Origin: Azorinus chamasolen
Lineage: Eukaryota; Mollusca; Bivalvia; Cardiida; Solecurtidae
Reading direction: 5' to 3'
DNA length: 64,000 bases
NCBI GenBank assembly: GCA_963576725.1
Contig: OY755237.1
Span: forward strand, 64,767,423-64,831,422
Shown: positions 43,701-52,227 of the stretch, piece after piece
Layout of the letters: the number at the start of each line of letters is the position of its first letter
Numbering within the stretch: the first letter of the stretch is position 1
Made by a program: the position numbers and the translations under genes
The notes under the pieces: generated by a model
The model's database searches: none
What the model was told of the DNA's origin: nothing
The model's input: only the letters and a program-made list of their open reading frames with translations

Positions 43701-44581
43701 CCGTCTCATGTAAGTATTTCCCCTTGATTTTGTCGACTTGTTGATAATTGTATTATTACAGTTTATCAATGTAAAATACTTTATTAGAAGCCAACAACAT
43801 GTTTTGTGGCTGAGTTACAATAGGATGACAGAGTTCATTTACATTCAAATCCATTTCTGGTGTACACATATTATACTCGTATGTAATAATTATATGGTTA
43901 TGTTTAATCCTTTAAACGCTCAACTTTGAATTGAAATACAGTAAAATCTATATATAACGGCCACTAAATTACATCAAGTAGTTTGTGTTAAAGCAAGGTG
44001 AAAGTAAAACAGAACACTCATATAGGAGCGTTGTGTTACTTTCAGCTTGCTCTAAGCTGGCACCTGTCCTAAATACCAACTAATTAACACAATTTAGTGG
44101 CCGTTATTGAGAGGGTGTACTGTATTCTAAACTTCAAACATGTCAGGCTTTCTTAAAGAAAAGTAAAACACGATAAAAACAATGCATACCCTGACAAAAT
44201 GGCTCCTTTAGCAACTCTCTCATCTGGGACTGCAAAGGAGATTAGTGACCCGTTTCCCGCTCTTAAAGTGTTAAGCGTTGTCGTTAAATTATACACAACC
44301 TTATCATTATTAGAGCATGCTAATACGCAATGATGGTTGTAAGTATGTAGATATCACTAATCTAGTTCGAAAATACATAATACAACGGGCAATATATTTA
44401 ACAACAGGTTATTCGAATGAAGCTTCATGACAACATGGTGTCGGAGGTTGAAGAAATCTACGCTGATGACGGAACTGAGTTGAGCGCTTGTACTGTCGCC
44501 GCTTACGTCAATAGAAAACTCATCATGGGAACTGTGTCTAAACAGGCCGTGGTGTGTGACGTCGAATACTTATCACCATAA
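19728..44581 (+). CDS. PON: Paraoxonase/arylesterase-family gene B, complete, 9 exons, 353 aa
   Basis: Exons: 19728-19795, 21247-21317, 21985-22040, 27751-27904, 29078-29198, 29962-30162, 31333-31414, 43575-43709 and 44408-44581; 1062 bp in one frame to TAA. Expected role: calcium-dependent lactonase/arylesterase, secreted or membrane-anchored by the retained hydrophobic N-terminus. PON1-equivalent residues present: E51 (E53), H106 (H115), H126 (H134), N159 (N168), N215 (N224), D260 and N261 (D269, N270) and H276 (H285). C41 and C346 can form the conserved disulfide. Oddity: the structural-calcium ligands D54 and D169 are replaced by E52 and N160. Intron 3 (5.7 kb) contains a dead Penelope-like element and intron 7 (12.2 kb) a Polinton-type element. 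All intron phases match gene A. The family is certain; activity is unproven. Confidence 0.95.
20272..20492 (+). repeat. 220-bp dispersed repeat with AATAAA
   Basis: Runs from attctcagtgttgttata through cgcttaagccggtactagg and actcaataaaaccaagtctg to ctactttcagaattt. Other copies: 10590-10806 (+), 48950-49166 (+), 59309-59520 (-), with partials at 4185-4262 (-) and 11272-11510. Could be a solo LTR (promoter-free here, with an internal polyadenylation signal) or a SINE-like repeat. No internal coding part is present in any copy. Confidence 0.7.
21050..21108. repeat. Short aaacag hairpin
   Basis: gcaaacagagcagatc ... tatactctgtttgc, in gene B intron 1. Confidence 0.7.
21247..21317 (+). CDS. PON: Gene B exon 2
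   Basis: 71 bp, acceptor GCACAG, donor GTAACA. Encodes DWLDWNKKFIYRVSPGPC..., with C41 as the conserved disulfide cysteine. Confidence 0.93.
21350..21548. mobile_element. TTAA-type MITE, AGCATTTGCTCC family, left end decayed
   Basis: Same internal palindrome; right end GGTTAA. In gene B intron 2. Confidence 0.75.
21985..22040 (+). CDS. PON: Gene B exon 3 (altered calcium ligand)
   Basis: 56 bp, acceptor TTCCAG, donor GTACAT. Encodes DGGAEELLPIGKDVILLSQ. E51 keeps the catalytic-calcium ligand; E52 replaces the Asp that PON1 (D54) and gene A (D51) have. Confidence 0.92.
23083..23452 (+). repeat. Penelope-like element 5' pseudo-LTR
   Basis: GT-rich repeat matching 27313-27561 (shared start ttctctttgtcac, shared end tttactacttttccatt). 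Contains a 120-bp tandem duplication (23171-23290 and 23291-23410) that the 3' copy lacks. The hydrophobic open frames here are artefacts of the GT-rich repeat. Confidence 0.8.
23516..26990 (+). pseudogene. Penelope-like endonuclease / reverse transcriptase, multiply broken
   Basis: Readable pieces in order: a basic N-terminal part (about 23856-24084); a cysteine cluster CNSKRCMCC (24150-24176); the GIY-YIG core CGIQYVG (24306-24326) followed by TGRTLKTRF; HFRDTGHSF (24405-24435) and the catalytic-type Glu in ELDWIKKL (24525). The RT follows with YWIPKLHKT (25729-25755), FSTLYTTLPH (25971-26000), MGTNCAPL (26226-26249) and YLDDI (26357-26371). A C-terminal block from 26650 is shared with the other fragments. 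In-frame stops include 24258-24260 (TGA), 24327-24329 (TAG) and 25156-25158 (TGA); frameshifts lie near 24085, 25560, 25790 and 26350. No intact protein remains. Confidence 0.88.
27313..27561 (+). repeat. Penelope-like element 3' pseudo-LTR
   Basis: Single-unit version of the 5' repeat. It is preceded by a motif with ccggtttaaac (27260-27275) that recurs in all related fragments here (13.9-14.1, 34.1 and 48.6 kb). Confidence 0.8.
27751..27904 (+). CDS. PON: Gene B exon 4
   Basis: 154 bp, acceptor GCACAG, donor GTAAGT. Encodes GFNFEHHVGHLSALDL... ending APHGMTSWKDPNT, with H106 equal to PON1 H115. N91-I-T is a potential glycosylation site also present in gene A. Confidence 0.94.
28458..28658. 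mobile_element. ACAGTAAAACC hairpin MITE
   Basis: Core hairpin cttaatgcagggtgaaagtc / gactttcaccctgcattaag is almost perfect. In gene B intron 4. Confidence 0.88.
28794..28998. mobile_element. ACAGTAAAACC hairpin MITE
   Basis: Second copy in the same intron, about 135 bp from the first and 80 bp before exon 5. Confidence 0.85.
29078..29198 (+). CDS. PON: Gene B exon 5
   Basis: 121 bp, acceptor ATTAG, donor GTAAGT. Encodes LFIYVLTHPKAEDRIEVFEV..., with H126 equal to PON1 H134. Confidence 0.94.
29431..29498. repeat. Short aaacag hairpin
   Basis: gcagatcccgatcagacggt centre with ggtctactctgtttgc, in gene B intron 5. Confidence 0.7.
29962..30162 (+). CDS. PON: Gene B exon 6 (N160 replaces Asp)
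   Basis: 201 bp, acceptor TTTTAG, donor GTAAGA. Starts with MNNMVAVDKDKF: N159 keeps the catalytic ligand, N160 replaces the structural-calcium Asp. Ends with ANGINMSPDKS, with N215 equal to PON1 N224. Confidence 0.95.
30624..30791. mobile_element. ACAGTAAAACC hairpin MITE, CCCCGCTAATGCGAC subtype
   Basis: Ends acagtaaaaccccgctaatg ... attagaggggtcctact; hairpin gcagaaagctcctagaggag. In gene B intron 6. Confidence 0.82.
31333..31414 (+). CDS. PON: Gene B exon 7
   Basis: 82 bp, acceptor TTTTAG, donor GTAAGT. Encodes MIYMAECGYKKVHAYKR...MW. The Polinton-type element starts 117 bp after this donor. Confidence 0.94.
31526..31531. other. Target-site duplication, left (GTCAGT)
   Basis: Six bases immediately before AGTAGTATG, identical to 42919-42924 immediately after the other end. 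Confidence 0.85.
31532..32180 (+). repeat. Left terminal inverted repeat of the Polinton-type element
   Basis: About 640 bp and roughly 90-95 percent identical by eye to the reverse complement of 42040-42918. Contains three diverged copies of a unit of about 117 bp starting at 31710, 31827 and 31945. Each has a 'gtgacaggtcattaag' type core and 'accgcagga'. Carries the intact TTAA (32072-32075) that is occupied by a MITE in the right arm. Confidence 0.85.
32251..32590 (+). repeat. 170-bp tandem duplication with poly-G tract
   Basis: Two copies (32251-32420 and 32421-32590), both opening tcttggac and containing aataagaatttcggggg. The G run is 14 long in copy 1 and 5 in copy 2. A T tract of more than 20 lies just before, at 32186-32206. 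Inside the Polinton-type element. Confidence 0.85.
32650..33130 (+). repeat. Imperfect ACAGACAGAAAG low-complexity tract
   Basis: About 480 bp of GACA/GAAA tetramers. The long Ser/Cys/Val-rich open frames on the minus strand arise from this repeat and are not genes. Confidence 0.9.
33880..34340 (-). mobile_element. Penelope-related terminal fragment
   Basis: Contains ttggaacggtcagtgacaaa and aaaccggtttatgggcaccc, like the other copies, then the AT-rich tail shared with 8130-8480. Nested inside the Polinton-type element. Confidence 0.65.
34456..34632. mobile_element. Palindromic 18-bp array element, copy 1
   Basis: Ends are inverted repeats: gcgtacgaagtggttcataa on the left, and ttatgagcctttcgtacgc on the right. 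Between them lie about seven units of aaaccgcatcatgcgcttt, each itself nearly palindromic. The right flank (34633-34880), with a CCAAT box (aaccaatcagaattaccc), is shared with copy 3. Confidence 0.8.
35404..35698. mobile_element. TTAA-flanked MITE with AAACAGAGTAGACCC hairpin
   Basis: TTAACCCTTTCCC ... AAAGGGTTAA around gtagaccctgatcaga...tctgatcagggtctgctc. Nested in the Polinton-type element. Confidence 0.82.
36784..36958. mobile_element. Palindromic 18-bp array element, copy 2
   Basis: Same termini (gcgtacgaaaggtc... and ...cgtttcgcacgc) and about eight units, most with gcgcatgatgcggttt. Inverted relative to copy 1: its left flank carries ctgattggct, the reverse of the CCAAT motif. Abuts the Penelope-like fragment at 36965. 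Confidence 0.8.
36965..37670 (-). pseudogene. Penelope-like reverse transcriptase fragment (C-terminal third)
   Basis: Minus strand, nested inside the Polinton-type element. Contains CRYLDDIFNLDNPFFDALI, with the RT catalytic Y-x-D-D block, then SYGVYISQLIRFARACSS and, after a frame break near 37240, LLKQGYRYHKLRKTF and GISHPEFYGDVIY. Its frame is less damaged than the 23-kb element, suggesting a younger copy. It stops at the palindromic array at 36784-36958. Confidence 0.85.
37671..38980. other. Polinton-type element, central AT-rich stretch, no gene seen
   Basis: No domain motif or long conserved frame recognised on either strand. A G run at 39009-39016 follows just after. Confidence 0.4.
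39462..39786 (+). pseudogene. Basic Pro-Lys-Trp ORF of the Polinton-type element, frameshifted
   Basis: Starts MKPYVPDPEKWARYF at 39462 and stops at 39618-39620. The next frame (open from 39511) continues to a TAA after SDIVSIEAVTPVQQQNERVE... and a Lys/Arg-rich tail (NRKRKRE). Together they look like one short basic protein split by a frameshift. Proteins of this style occur beside capsid-like genes in virus-like DNA elements of invertebrates, as I remember it; I could not check. High GC compared with the flanks. Confidence 0.5.
39834..40473 (+). pseudogene. C2H2 zinc-finger protein of the Polinton-type element, two overlapping frames
   Basis: The first frame (39834-40046) opens MITCDICLKDFKRRY with C4, C7, H20 and H25, a textbook C-x2-C-x12-H-x4-H finger. 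An acidic Ser/Glu linker follows to a stop at 40044-40046. The second frame (39994-40473) continues with an acidic linker, YDPWDSVVQKAFDKCQGQ, helical Glu/Lys/Arg-rich sequence and an SAKRTKVD end. Probably one gene of about 200 codons with a frameshift near 40020-40046; two overlapping genes is the alternative. Function unknown; nucleic-acid binding is inferred from the finger. Confidence 0.6.
40683..40772 (+). terminator. Two AATAAA polyadenylation signals after the element ORFs
   Basis: AATAAAGACT at 40683 and again at 40767, both preceded by CTC or CTCA-type context and about 210 and 295 bp after the zinc-finger stop. Consistent with rightward transcription of 39462-40473. Confidence 0.5.
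40815..41085 (+). repeat. Degenerate TCAT/CCTCAT repeat tract
   Basis: Irregular tandem of 8-15-base units around 'cctcatg', 'cactcatt' and 'tttactcat'. Open frames through it are Ser/His-rich artefacts. Confidence 0.75.
41086..42039. other. Polinton-type element, right interior, no gene seen
   Basis: AT-rich, no recognisable coding sequence; ordinary base composition resumes after the GC-rich island. Confidence 0.4.
42040..42918 (-). repeat. Right terminal inverted repeat, interrupted by a MITE
   Basis: Matches the left arm in reverse, but is longer because of a 236-bp insertion (42155-42390, counting one TTAA copy). It also lacks about 24 bp in the middle 117-bp unit (near 42560). Confidence 0.85.
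42151..42390. mobile_element. TTAA-flanked MITE inserted in the right Polinton arm
   Basis: Same type as 35404-35698. The left arm at 32072 shows the unoccupied TTAA, proving insertion with TTAA duplication. Confidence 0.9.
42919..42924. other. Target-site duplication, right (GTCAGT)
   Basis: Partner of 31526-31531. A perfect 6-bp match is expected for Polinton integrase. Confidence 0.85.
43575..43709 (+). CDS. PON: Gene B exon 8
   Basis: 135 bp, acceptor AAATAG, donor GTAAGT. Encodes DSVVDNIDVDTATGDLW then GSHPVTWKIF, with D260, N261 and H276 matching PON1 D269, N270 and H285. Confidence 0.95.
43938..44123. mobile_element. ACAGTAAAACC hairpin MITE
   Basis: Ends acagtaaaatctatatataa ... 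gagagggtgtactgt. In gene B intron 8. Confidence 0.78.
44408..44581 (+). CDS. PON: Gene B exon 9 (stop codon)
   Basis: 174 bp, acceptor CAACAG. Encodes VIRMKLHDNMVSEVEEIY... then KLIMGTVSKQAVVCDV and ends TAA. C346 matches the PON1 C-terminal cysteine, but the tail is seven residues longer than Cys-Glu-Leu. No clear AATAAA was seen in the next 300 bases. Confidence 0.95.
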   Translation, partial: VIRMKLHDNMVSEVEEIYADDGTELSACTVAAYVNRKLIMGTVSKQAVVCDVEYLSP

Positions 44582-44825
44582 AACGCCATCTAACCACTCA
44601 CCCAGACTCCCACTGACGATTCTTAACCTATCTGGCATAGGCTTGGCAAATGTCGCGATGACATGATGTTGTTTGGCTGCATTATACGCCTGGATAAATG
44701 TCACTGAAATAGTTCCATATTATGATCTTTATTGCTTTCAGAACCAACTCGTTTTGGTATACCGGGACCAATGTTATGAAAGATCGTACAACCAAAAGTA
44801 TCATAAGTCCTAATTAACAACAGTA

Positions 44826-45072
44826 ATAACTCTTTCGGCGCCAATGTCGCCTGTTGGCACCATTGAAAACAGCGCTGTCCCAGGTCAGATGCCGCCTTTT
44901 CAAGGCGGCATCTGACCTGGGACTTCACTGTTTTCTGTATTATTTTAGCCCAAGCATACAGATTTTTAAAAACAAATGTTTCACTAATATACCTTTATTA
45001 TCTAGTTTAGAATTATATTTAATATGAATTTATTATTGCAGACGACACTTTTAAATTTGGCGCCAAAAGAGA
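44826..45072. mobile_element. MITE with CTCTTTCGGCGCCAA ends after gene B
   Basis: Inverted ends ctctttcggcgcca and tggcgccaaaagag; central palindrome aggtcagatgccgcc/ggcggcatctgacct. The termini resemble the CCCTTTCGCTGCCAA family but TTAA is not intact. It begins 245 bp past the gene B stop and may lie in or near the 3'UTR. Confidence 0.75.
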
Positions 45073-45357
45073 TAAAAAGCATACACTTGAGCATGGACAT
45101 GGTCGTACGTTCGCGACGGGAAGTTGCGAGCATGGTATATTATAACTCGACAGTTCCAGTCGTATTATCTTTCACAAAACGGTTCCAAGTGTATTTATAA
45201 TCGCAGCAAATAGACAAAAGAAACTTGCAGCAACCAGAGTCTTAGCAGCCATGTTTTATCATAGCTGGATAAAGGTTTGCATAGTTATTCGACAAACGAC
45301 ACCATATGTCGCTTCTTTAGTACAACCACTGCATACAAGTTAACCAAACTATAAAGT

Positions 45358-45571
45358 TTAACCCTTTCGCTGCCAATGCCGGATCTGTGATTACCTATGC
45401 AAACAGTTTGGATCCAGATGAGACGCCGAGTAACTCGACGTCTCATCAGGATCCAAACTGTTTGTTACTGTTACTATGTTTTTGAAACAAAAATGAAGAA
45501 AATCAAAAAATAAAAACTTGTAGCAGACGACAAAGTTAGCAGACGACTGACTTTGGCAGCGAAAGGGTTAA
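45358..45571. mobile_element. TTAA-flanked MITE, TTTGGATCCAGATGAG family
   Basis: TTAACCCTTTCGCTGCCAA ... TTTGGCAGCGAAAGGGTTAA; termini are inverted for at least 16 bp. Central hairpin gatgagacgccgagtaactc...gacgtctcatc. Confidence 0.88.
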
Positions 45572-45674
45572 TGTTCAACTAGTGTAAATCTTTATATAGA
45601 ACAATAGCAGATATTAATAAAATGCTGTCGATATCAATACATTTTACTCCATACATACGCCTTGCTACGCCTTT

Positions 45675-45742
45675 GCAAACAGAGTAGACAAAGTTCAGAC
45701 GGTTGCTATAGGAGCCGACTGATCAGGGTTCGTTCTGTTTGC
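45675..45742. repeat. Short aaacag hairpin
   Basis: gcaaacagagtagaca ... cgttctgtttgc. Confidence 0.7.
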
Positions 45743-46002
45743 TTTATTGCATAATATGGATATGATTCTACAGTTACTGCCATGGCTGAAAATTCCTGTG
45801 TTCATGTGCTCTAATAACAGATTGATCTAATTAATATTCATGCCGTTGCTATTTCTTACATGAGTATTCATGGTAAAAAGGGTTTTGATTAGATTTTATA
45901 TATGATCGGTGAGACACGTAAATAAGAGAATGGTCTCAGACTTTGATGTTTTATAACATTTGGCCCTGATTATACGATTTGTTATATGATTTGGATCTGT
46001 CG

Positions 46003-46213
46003 GTACGGTAAACTCCTCTAAACCGGAATCCTAGTAGAGAATAATTTAGACACTTTTGGGTAGGTGGCTGCTTTAGTTAATGTAGGACGAAATTCATGCA
46101 GAAAGCTCCAGGAAGAGCTTTCTGTGCGACGTTCACCCTGCATTGAGCAGCCACCTGTCTCCAAGACTGATATTTATACTAATTTGAACGTGTATAGGGG
46201 TTTTCTGTTTTAC
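46003..46213. mobile_element. ACAGTAAAACC hairpin MITE, diverged
   Basis: Hairpin with gcagaaagctcc/agctttctgtgcga; ends decayed. Confidence 0.72.
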
Positions 46214-46679
46214 ATACTCGTCCTGGCATGCTAGAAGTTGTGGTAAAACGGAACTATTTTCAAACAATGGTAATCCTTAGTCTGCTGAATAAATAATCTG
46301 ACTCATCCTTTTCTGTATATTAATTAAGCAGAAATTTGTATCAATATTATCGCTGAAGGGACTGATTTGTATGACAAACAGTGTAAACCATGAACAAAGA
46401 ACTCTCCCGGGAGCCCTTTGGGTCTGGGTCTACACATTTTGCAATGTATGTACTCGGTTCCTGCACATTAAGGGTTGAAACGATTAGTAAGACTTAAGTA
46501 CACTTTATATCTATATAGGTACATCTGTATTCATGTAACGTATATGCACAATAAAAATACATTTAAATGTTGTTTGTACTCTGTATTGGATGCGTCATAG
46601 TATATACAGTAATGTCTCAGTAATACGATCACTCAAAAGAAGTATAAGTTTGGATTTTCAAAACAGATGGCAGCTTAGT

Positions 46680-46899
46680 TTAACCCTTCGCTTGCTATTC
46701 ACGTCAATATACGTACCTGTAAATAGTGAAGTCTCATCTAGGTCTGCACTATTTACAAGTTGATTGTGCAACCAGTACACTCCACAGCAGTGATAGCATA
46801 GCGAAATACGTGCACACAGTGAGGATATATATAATTATACAACAGGGCATGGGTAAAGAAGGAGAAATGTGTTTTAAAATTCAGCAAGCGAAGCGTTAA
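46680..46899 (+). mobile_element. TTAA-flanked MITE, GTAAATAGTG family, palindrome arm deleted
   Basis: Lacks one arm of the central palindrome; both TTAA ends present. Confidence 0.85.
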
Positions 46900-48439
46900 G
46901 ACAAATGTGATGCAGAAACCTTCTATAGGAGCTTTATGCATCACTATTGTCTTGCATCCGTACGTTTTTACATTCTCATAAGTTAAAAAGAAAACGCGGT
47001 CGATTCAGTGAGACTCTACGTTGCGGAAAATAATGTTCCAATGTTGTTTTCGTGGCGAACTGACGGGCATTGGTTAATCTACAATCCTATCTCAAAGGAT
47101 GAGAGCATGACTATGTGCGAGCCGTCGCTATACATCAAATGCACATATATGAATTGCACTAATGGCCTTTGCAAACAACGTAGACCCAGATAAGAGGATT
47201 CCTAGAAAATATCTACCATCAGGGTCTGCACTGTTTGTCATGAAAATCCCCTAAATACTCACCGTAAGCTTGACCTGTTTGAATTTTGAAATAGTCCATT
47301 GTGAGGGTTAAACTAAAAGTAAATGACTAATTCTCAGACTCGTGGAGTATTTACTGGCGATGCCTGTAGAAACAATAATTCACAATTAATTATTCTAATT
47401 TAGTTGAATCATGATTGAAACATATTTAGATTTTTTTCACAAAGATACGTAGGTCAATATAAATTGAGCACATCCTGATTCATTCAAGTTAGTCTTCATA
47501 TCCAATAGCATCACAATGTGTTTTACCATTCAAAATTGTATCCTTCCAATATCGAGAAAAGATTATTATTTGTGCGCTTGAATGTTTGCACAACCCTGCT
47601 TTTGACCACTTTCAGCTCCTCTGCTAATATACAGTACACTGTCAAATAACACGATGATCGGATATTTCAATATATCTGCTTGTACATGTCTAATAAAGTA
47701 TATTCACATGGTATGCATGTAGTGTTAGCACATGCACGTTAACATATAAGCAACAGTGTTGGTTCCATCCACACTACTGTTTCTTAACATCTATACGAAA
47801 AGATATAGCTAGCTAAAATTCCTAAGAGGATTTATATAGTTTTGTATAAAATATCATTACTCATAAAAGCATTCTATAAATACAAGGCTAATTTAACGAG
47901 TGATATATGTGCGTATTACTGGTTAAGACAAGACATGTGTACATAATTGGAAATCTTAAATGAGTCTTAATATTGGATTGCAAGTAATGCTTATAATAAA
48001 TCCCTTAAAGTGGTAGTCTCTATTCGCAACATGTTTAACAATGCCTAACACTTGCATTAAACATTTGTTTATACCGCGAAAAGAAGTATTACGCAAGAAA
48101 ACCAGTCGAATAAAAACCGAAGAAGATACAACTTTCCTGTGTTTGATATGTTATTCGGCAATGCATTAGTATTTTATTAGGCTCGCGTTTTAGTTCATTC
48201 ACTGTTCGACCAAGGTCGACAGTTTGATTTGTAAGCAAAAATTATAAGTATCTATGAAAACGGTTTATTCCGTATCACAGGGGCAATTTCAAATTGACAA
48301 CCTTTATAAAACATTGTTGAACATAATATGTTCTATGATATTATTGTAAATATGCGTTTATTGTAGGGACTTCCTCTTTAATTCCCACGATCCCACACAT
48401 GGGATATAGGTAATCAGTCTTCATCCAGATTAGAAGGCT

Positions 48440-48655
48440 CAATCAGCCCTCTGAAACACCACATACAGAACAAACAGCCGCACGAACAGCAACACAAGAA
48501 AACACAGCAAATGTACATAACTAACAAAAACATAAAGAGACGCACAAAGACAAAACAAACAAACAATAGGGGGTAGATGGAAGTACCGCGTTGGAACGGC
48601 CTGTGGCAAAAGTCACTGGGGGTTTAAACCGGATAGGAGCGCCTAACCTCACACT
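48440..48655 (-). mobile_element. Penelope-related terminal fragment
   Basis: Shares aacagcaacacaagaaaaca, ttggaacggcctgtggcaaa and gtttaaaccgg with 33.9-34.1 kb. Truncated on both sides. Confidence 0.65.
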
Positions 48656-48949
48656 TATTTATTGTTGAATCAATAAACGCGTTAAAATCTGATATAAATA
48701 TCTAATTTTAACTTATTTTTTTACGGTTCGAACATAACCCTGTATTTGTGAGAAGGTAGTATGGTTACAAGTGTACTACAACCCGGCGGTATCCGTGATT
48801 GAGTAGATTTTGATCTTTCAGAAAAGGTATGAATGTGCAACTTGATTAGCTGGCTCTAAAGGTACCTAACGTTTCGCAAGAGTTAATCTTCACAACAGCT
48901 GGTGTTACGTGCTTGTGTGGCGGCCGTAAAACGTCGCTCCGTACTTCAT

Positions 48950-49166
48950 TCTCAGTGTTGTTATACCTTCTGATCCTTCGAGATCATGAATTTCAGTACT
49001 TCTTGTTCTGAAAATTGAATACCGCTGAAGCCGGTGCTAGGGGGCGTAAGCAGTGTTGCACTTTCAATTACTGTTCATGAACAGACTCAATAAAACCGAG
49101 TCTGCAATTTTCTCTTTTTGTTTTGCAATTTTTGCTTTCGGGGGATCACCTCCATTCAGAATTTAC
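48950..49166 (+). repeat. 220-bp dispersed repeat with AATAAA
   Basis: Well-preserved copy: ttctcagtgttgttatacct to cctccattcagaattt. Confidence 0.7.
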
Positions 49167-50262
49167 AAGAGTAACGATATATTTACTGCTCAAGTAAAGA
49201 AATGGTATGTCAGACACGTCGTGAAATTCACAGGGATTCTTTTTAACCTTAATGTATGGAAACAGAGTATATAATACATTTGCAAACAGTGTAGACCCAA
49301 ATCAAAATGCTCCCAAAGAAGTCAATTTTGACATAACATTTTCTTTACTCAGTATTCAGAAAAGCATGAACCAGTTTTGATTGTTCCGCATATTATTATT
49401 GAATATTCTGTTAAAACATGAATGTATCTGTTACAAGTAATCGGAACTTAATAAGTTGTTACATTGATAAATGTTATTTTAAATTCAGATACATTTTGAA
49501 GCACTCTCTGACGTTTTAATATTATTATTTCTTCTACTTTCGCGCATGCTTACACAGTGTTTCATACTTGCGTCGCAGCATGGTAATAGCTTAAGATTAT
49601 TTTTGACACATTCTATAAATGTCTTTTGTATTCAAGGGATCAACCACGTACAAAATAGCTTTGCTTCGTGTCACGGATCAATAATCCTTGTTGCTTCGCT
49701 TCGTATCAGACAAAGTGACAAATATATGACGTTGCTTCTCGTATACATTTTCCCATGATTGACATGAGCATGAATCTGCCAGACAGAATTAGTTTGTACA
49801 GCAACGAGAAACACATGAATGAAACCTGTTACTTATTTATATATCATGCATATCGGATATTCCTGTCAATACCATCACGACAATGTATATGTTTATCGTG
49901 TAAATACTCACGGCACAGACTCTATACATGCATTTTTCCGGAACGATAGTAATGCGAACATACAAAACGAAGTATTTTTCTCATGGGCCTGGAACAGAAA
50001 TTATTCTGTCTGGAGTAGTCTTTATTAGTCACACGAGGGTTACTACTATTTGTGTGACAAGAGAAAAGAATAGAAGTGCATATATATATATAAGTGATCG
50101 ACGTATTTCGACTTCGTAAATGTCTTGTTTTCTCATTCCTTCTTTATTTATTTGTTGAAATCATAAACACACCTTGGAAAGTGCAGAATGCTTCATTTGG
50201 TTTCGAAAATATAAACCAAGTATGCAACGATAGTTTGCTGTATGCAGCAACGGCAATAGATC

Positions 50263-50514
50263 TTAACCCTTCTCTTGCTGAAATATTTAAAATACATTTC
50301 TTCTTATTTACCTATGTCCTGTTGTATAATTACATATATCTTCACTGTCTACACTTATTTCTCTGTGCAATCACTGCTGTGGAGTGCATTGGTTGCACAA
50401 TCAATTTGTAAATAGTGCAGACCCAGATGTGACAGCTCCTGCAGGAGCTGTCACATCTGGGTCTTCACTATTTACATGTAGGTATATTGACGTGAACAGC
50501 AAGCGAAGGGTTAA
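50263..50514 (-). mobile_element. TTAA-flanked MITE, GTAAATAGTG family
   Basis: Inverted copy with intact palindrome. Confidence 0.85.
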
Positions 50515-51397
50515 AACTGATCATGTCAATAACAATTATGAGCATCTCCACGGTACAGTTGTACTAACAATTCTTTAGTTTTTGAATAACTTTCCACGTA
50601 GATTACGCTTTTGTTCAGATTTACGACTTGCGTAAATCCGTTTTACTGAAATTACTGAATTTGCATACGTAAGAATAGTTCGTAACTCTTCAAATTGAGG
50701 TAGTGTTTTATGACGAGCGCACCTGTCACCGGTATCCGATGTAAACAGCCATTTGTTGCATTGTTAAATTTTAATGGAAACACAATAAAAGAAAATACGC
50801 AAGGAAAATTGTTCCATTGAGCAGTACTCCAGGTCGAGTATAGACGGTCTATTTCACTGACCGTCAAACGGAAAGTATGTGACTTTACTTGGTTGTCAAT
50901 GCCATATCGGTTTGCTTACGATTAATCGGTTTTAGTTTCAATGTTAAAAACTACCGACATCATCTACAGACTACAGACATCACTTGCCAACTCCACAATC
51001 AATCACTTGCGCGGAATACAAACGTGCACTTGGGCGTAGATACGTCAAGGTGAGTAAAACGCTAAAACTTAAGCAAATACTTTTTCATTTGTAGACTTGC
51101 GCAAACGCAATTTTGTACGTAAAACAGTACCCATATGCAGATAACTGTAATAATAGTGTTTACCAGTTCGAGGATTCATTCATTTATGTCCTGCAAAGAC
51201 CACAGTATTTGATAAGCATGGCAATTCAAGAATGAAAATGTTAGTAATACAGAAATATAGACTAATTAATACAACATGATTAATCCTATATTCGTATTAG
51301 CGCCTTTTCACGCATTTTCGTGATTACTGGTAAAATGGGACATGTACAGGTAATGGTTCAAAACGACCCTGCATGTCTGTTAATTATCAGAATTGGT

Positions 51398-51649
51398 TTA
51401 ACCCTTTACCCAATAGCCTGTTTCTAGTTTTGAAGACATATGACCACTTAAAGCAGGTTGAAAGTAAAGCAGAATGCGCCTTAAGGCGCATTCTGCTTTA
51501 CTTTCAGCCTGCTTTAAGCTACCACCTACTAGGATATAGAAAATATTTATTATGCAATATGTTCATGACTGTATGAATTTGAACTATTTTCTTCAGCGGA
51601 GGAATAAATCAAACACGCTAAAAGCCGCTTCTATCAGGTAAACGGTTAA
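51398..51649. mobile_element. TTAA-type MITE with long AAGCAGGTTGAAAG hairpin
   Basis: Outer ends TTAACCCTTTACC ... AACGGTTAA. The hairpin core aaagcagaatgcgcc/ggcgcattctgcttt resembles the ACAGTAAAACC family core rather than other TTAA elements. Confidence 0.75.
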
Positions 51650-51934
51650 TAGGGGAGAATAAACACAAAATGCAATGTTTCTAAACCATTTAATCAATAA
51701 TACATTGAGGTATATATTTTAGAATCTGCATTCAAAGTAATCATTTTATGAAACACTCGTTTTTGAAAATATCTTATAACCATTGAAATAATTTATTTTT
51801 ACCATTTTATGAATATTCCCTGAAATGTTCATAAAAACACATTTGTAAATCCATATTAAATAACGGTTTACATCGCCACTCGTAATTTCTTGTGTCTGAA
51901 CACAGAATTAATAAATGTGATATCGCTTACACGT

Positions 51935-52145
51935 ACGGACACAGTCGGAAACCTCCGGGAACCACTAGGAACACAATGGGGAACAGCCGGAACATTTCCA
52001 GTAACCCGTCGGAATACCTCCGGGAACCAGTCGGAACACTTCGGTGAATAAGACGAACACTATTCGGAACACCTCCGGGGACAAGTCGGAACACCTGCTG
52101 GAACCAGTCGGAACACATCGGAGAACGAATCGGAACACCGCAAAG
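51935..52145. repeat. Irregular 20-25-bp GC-rich minisatellite
   Basis: Units of the type agtcggaacacctccgggaa, about nine copies with variable length. No gene nearby. Confidence 0.75.
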
Positions 52146-52227
52146 TAGTAACGATTGCTACAACAATTAAACGAACATGGAATTCTAATCTAAAACGAGA
52201 GCGATTATCATCAGTGTCGTCGATATC

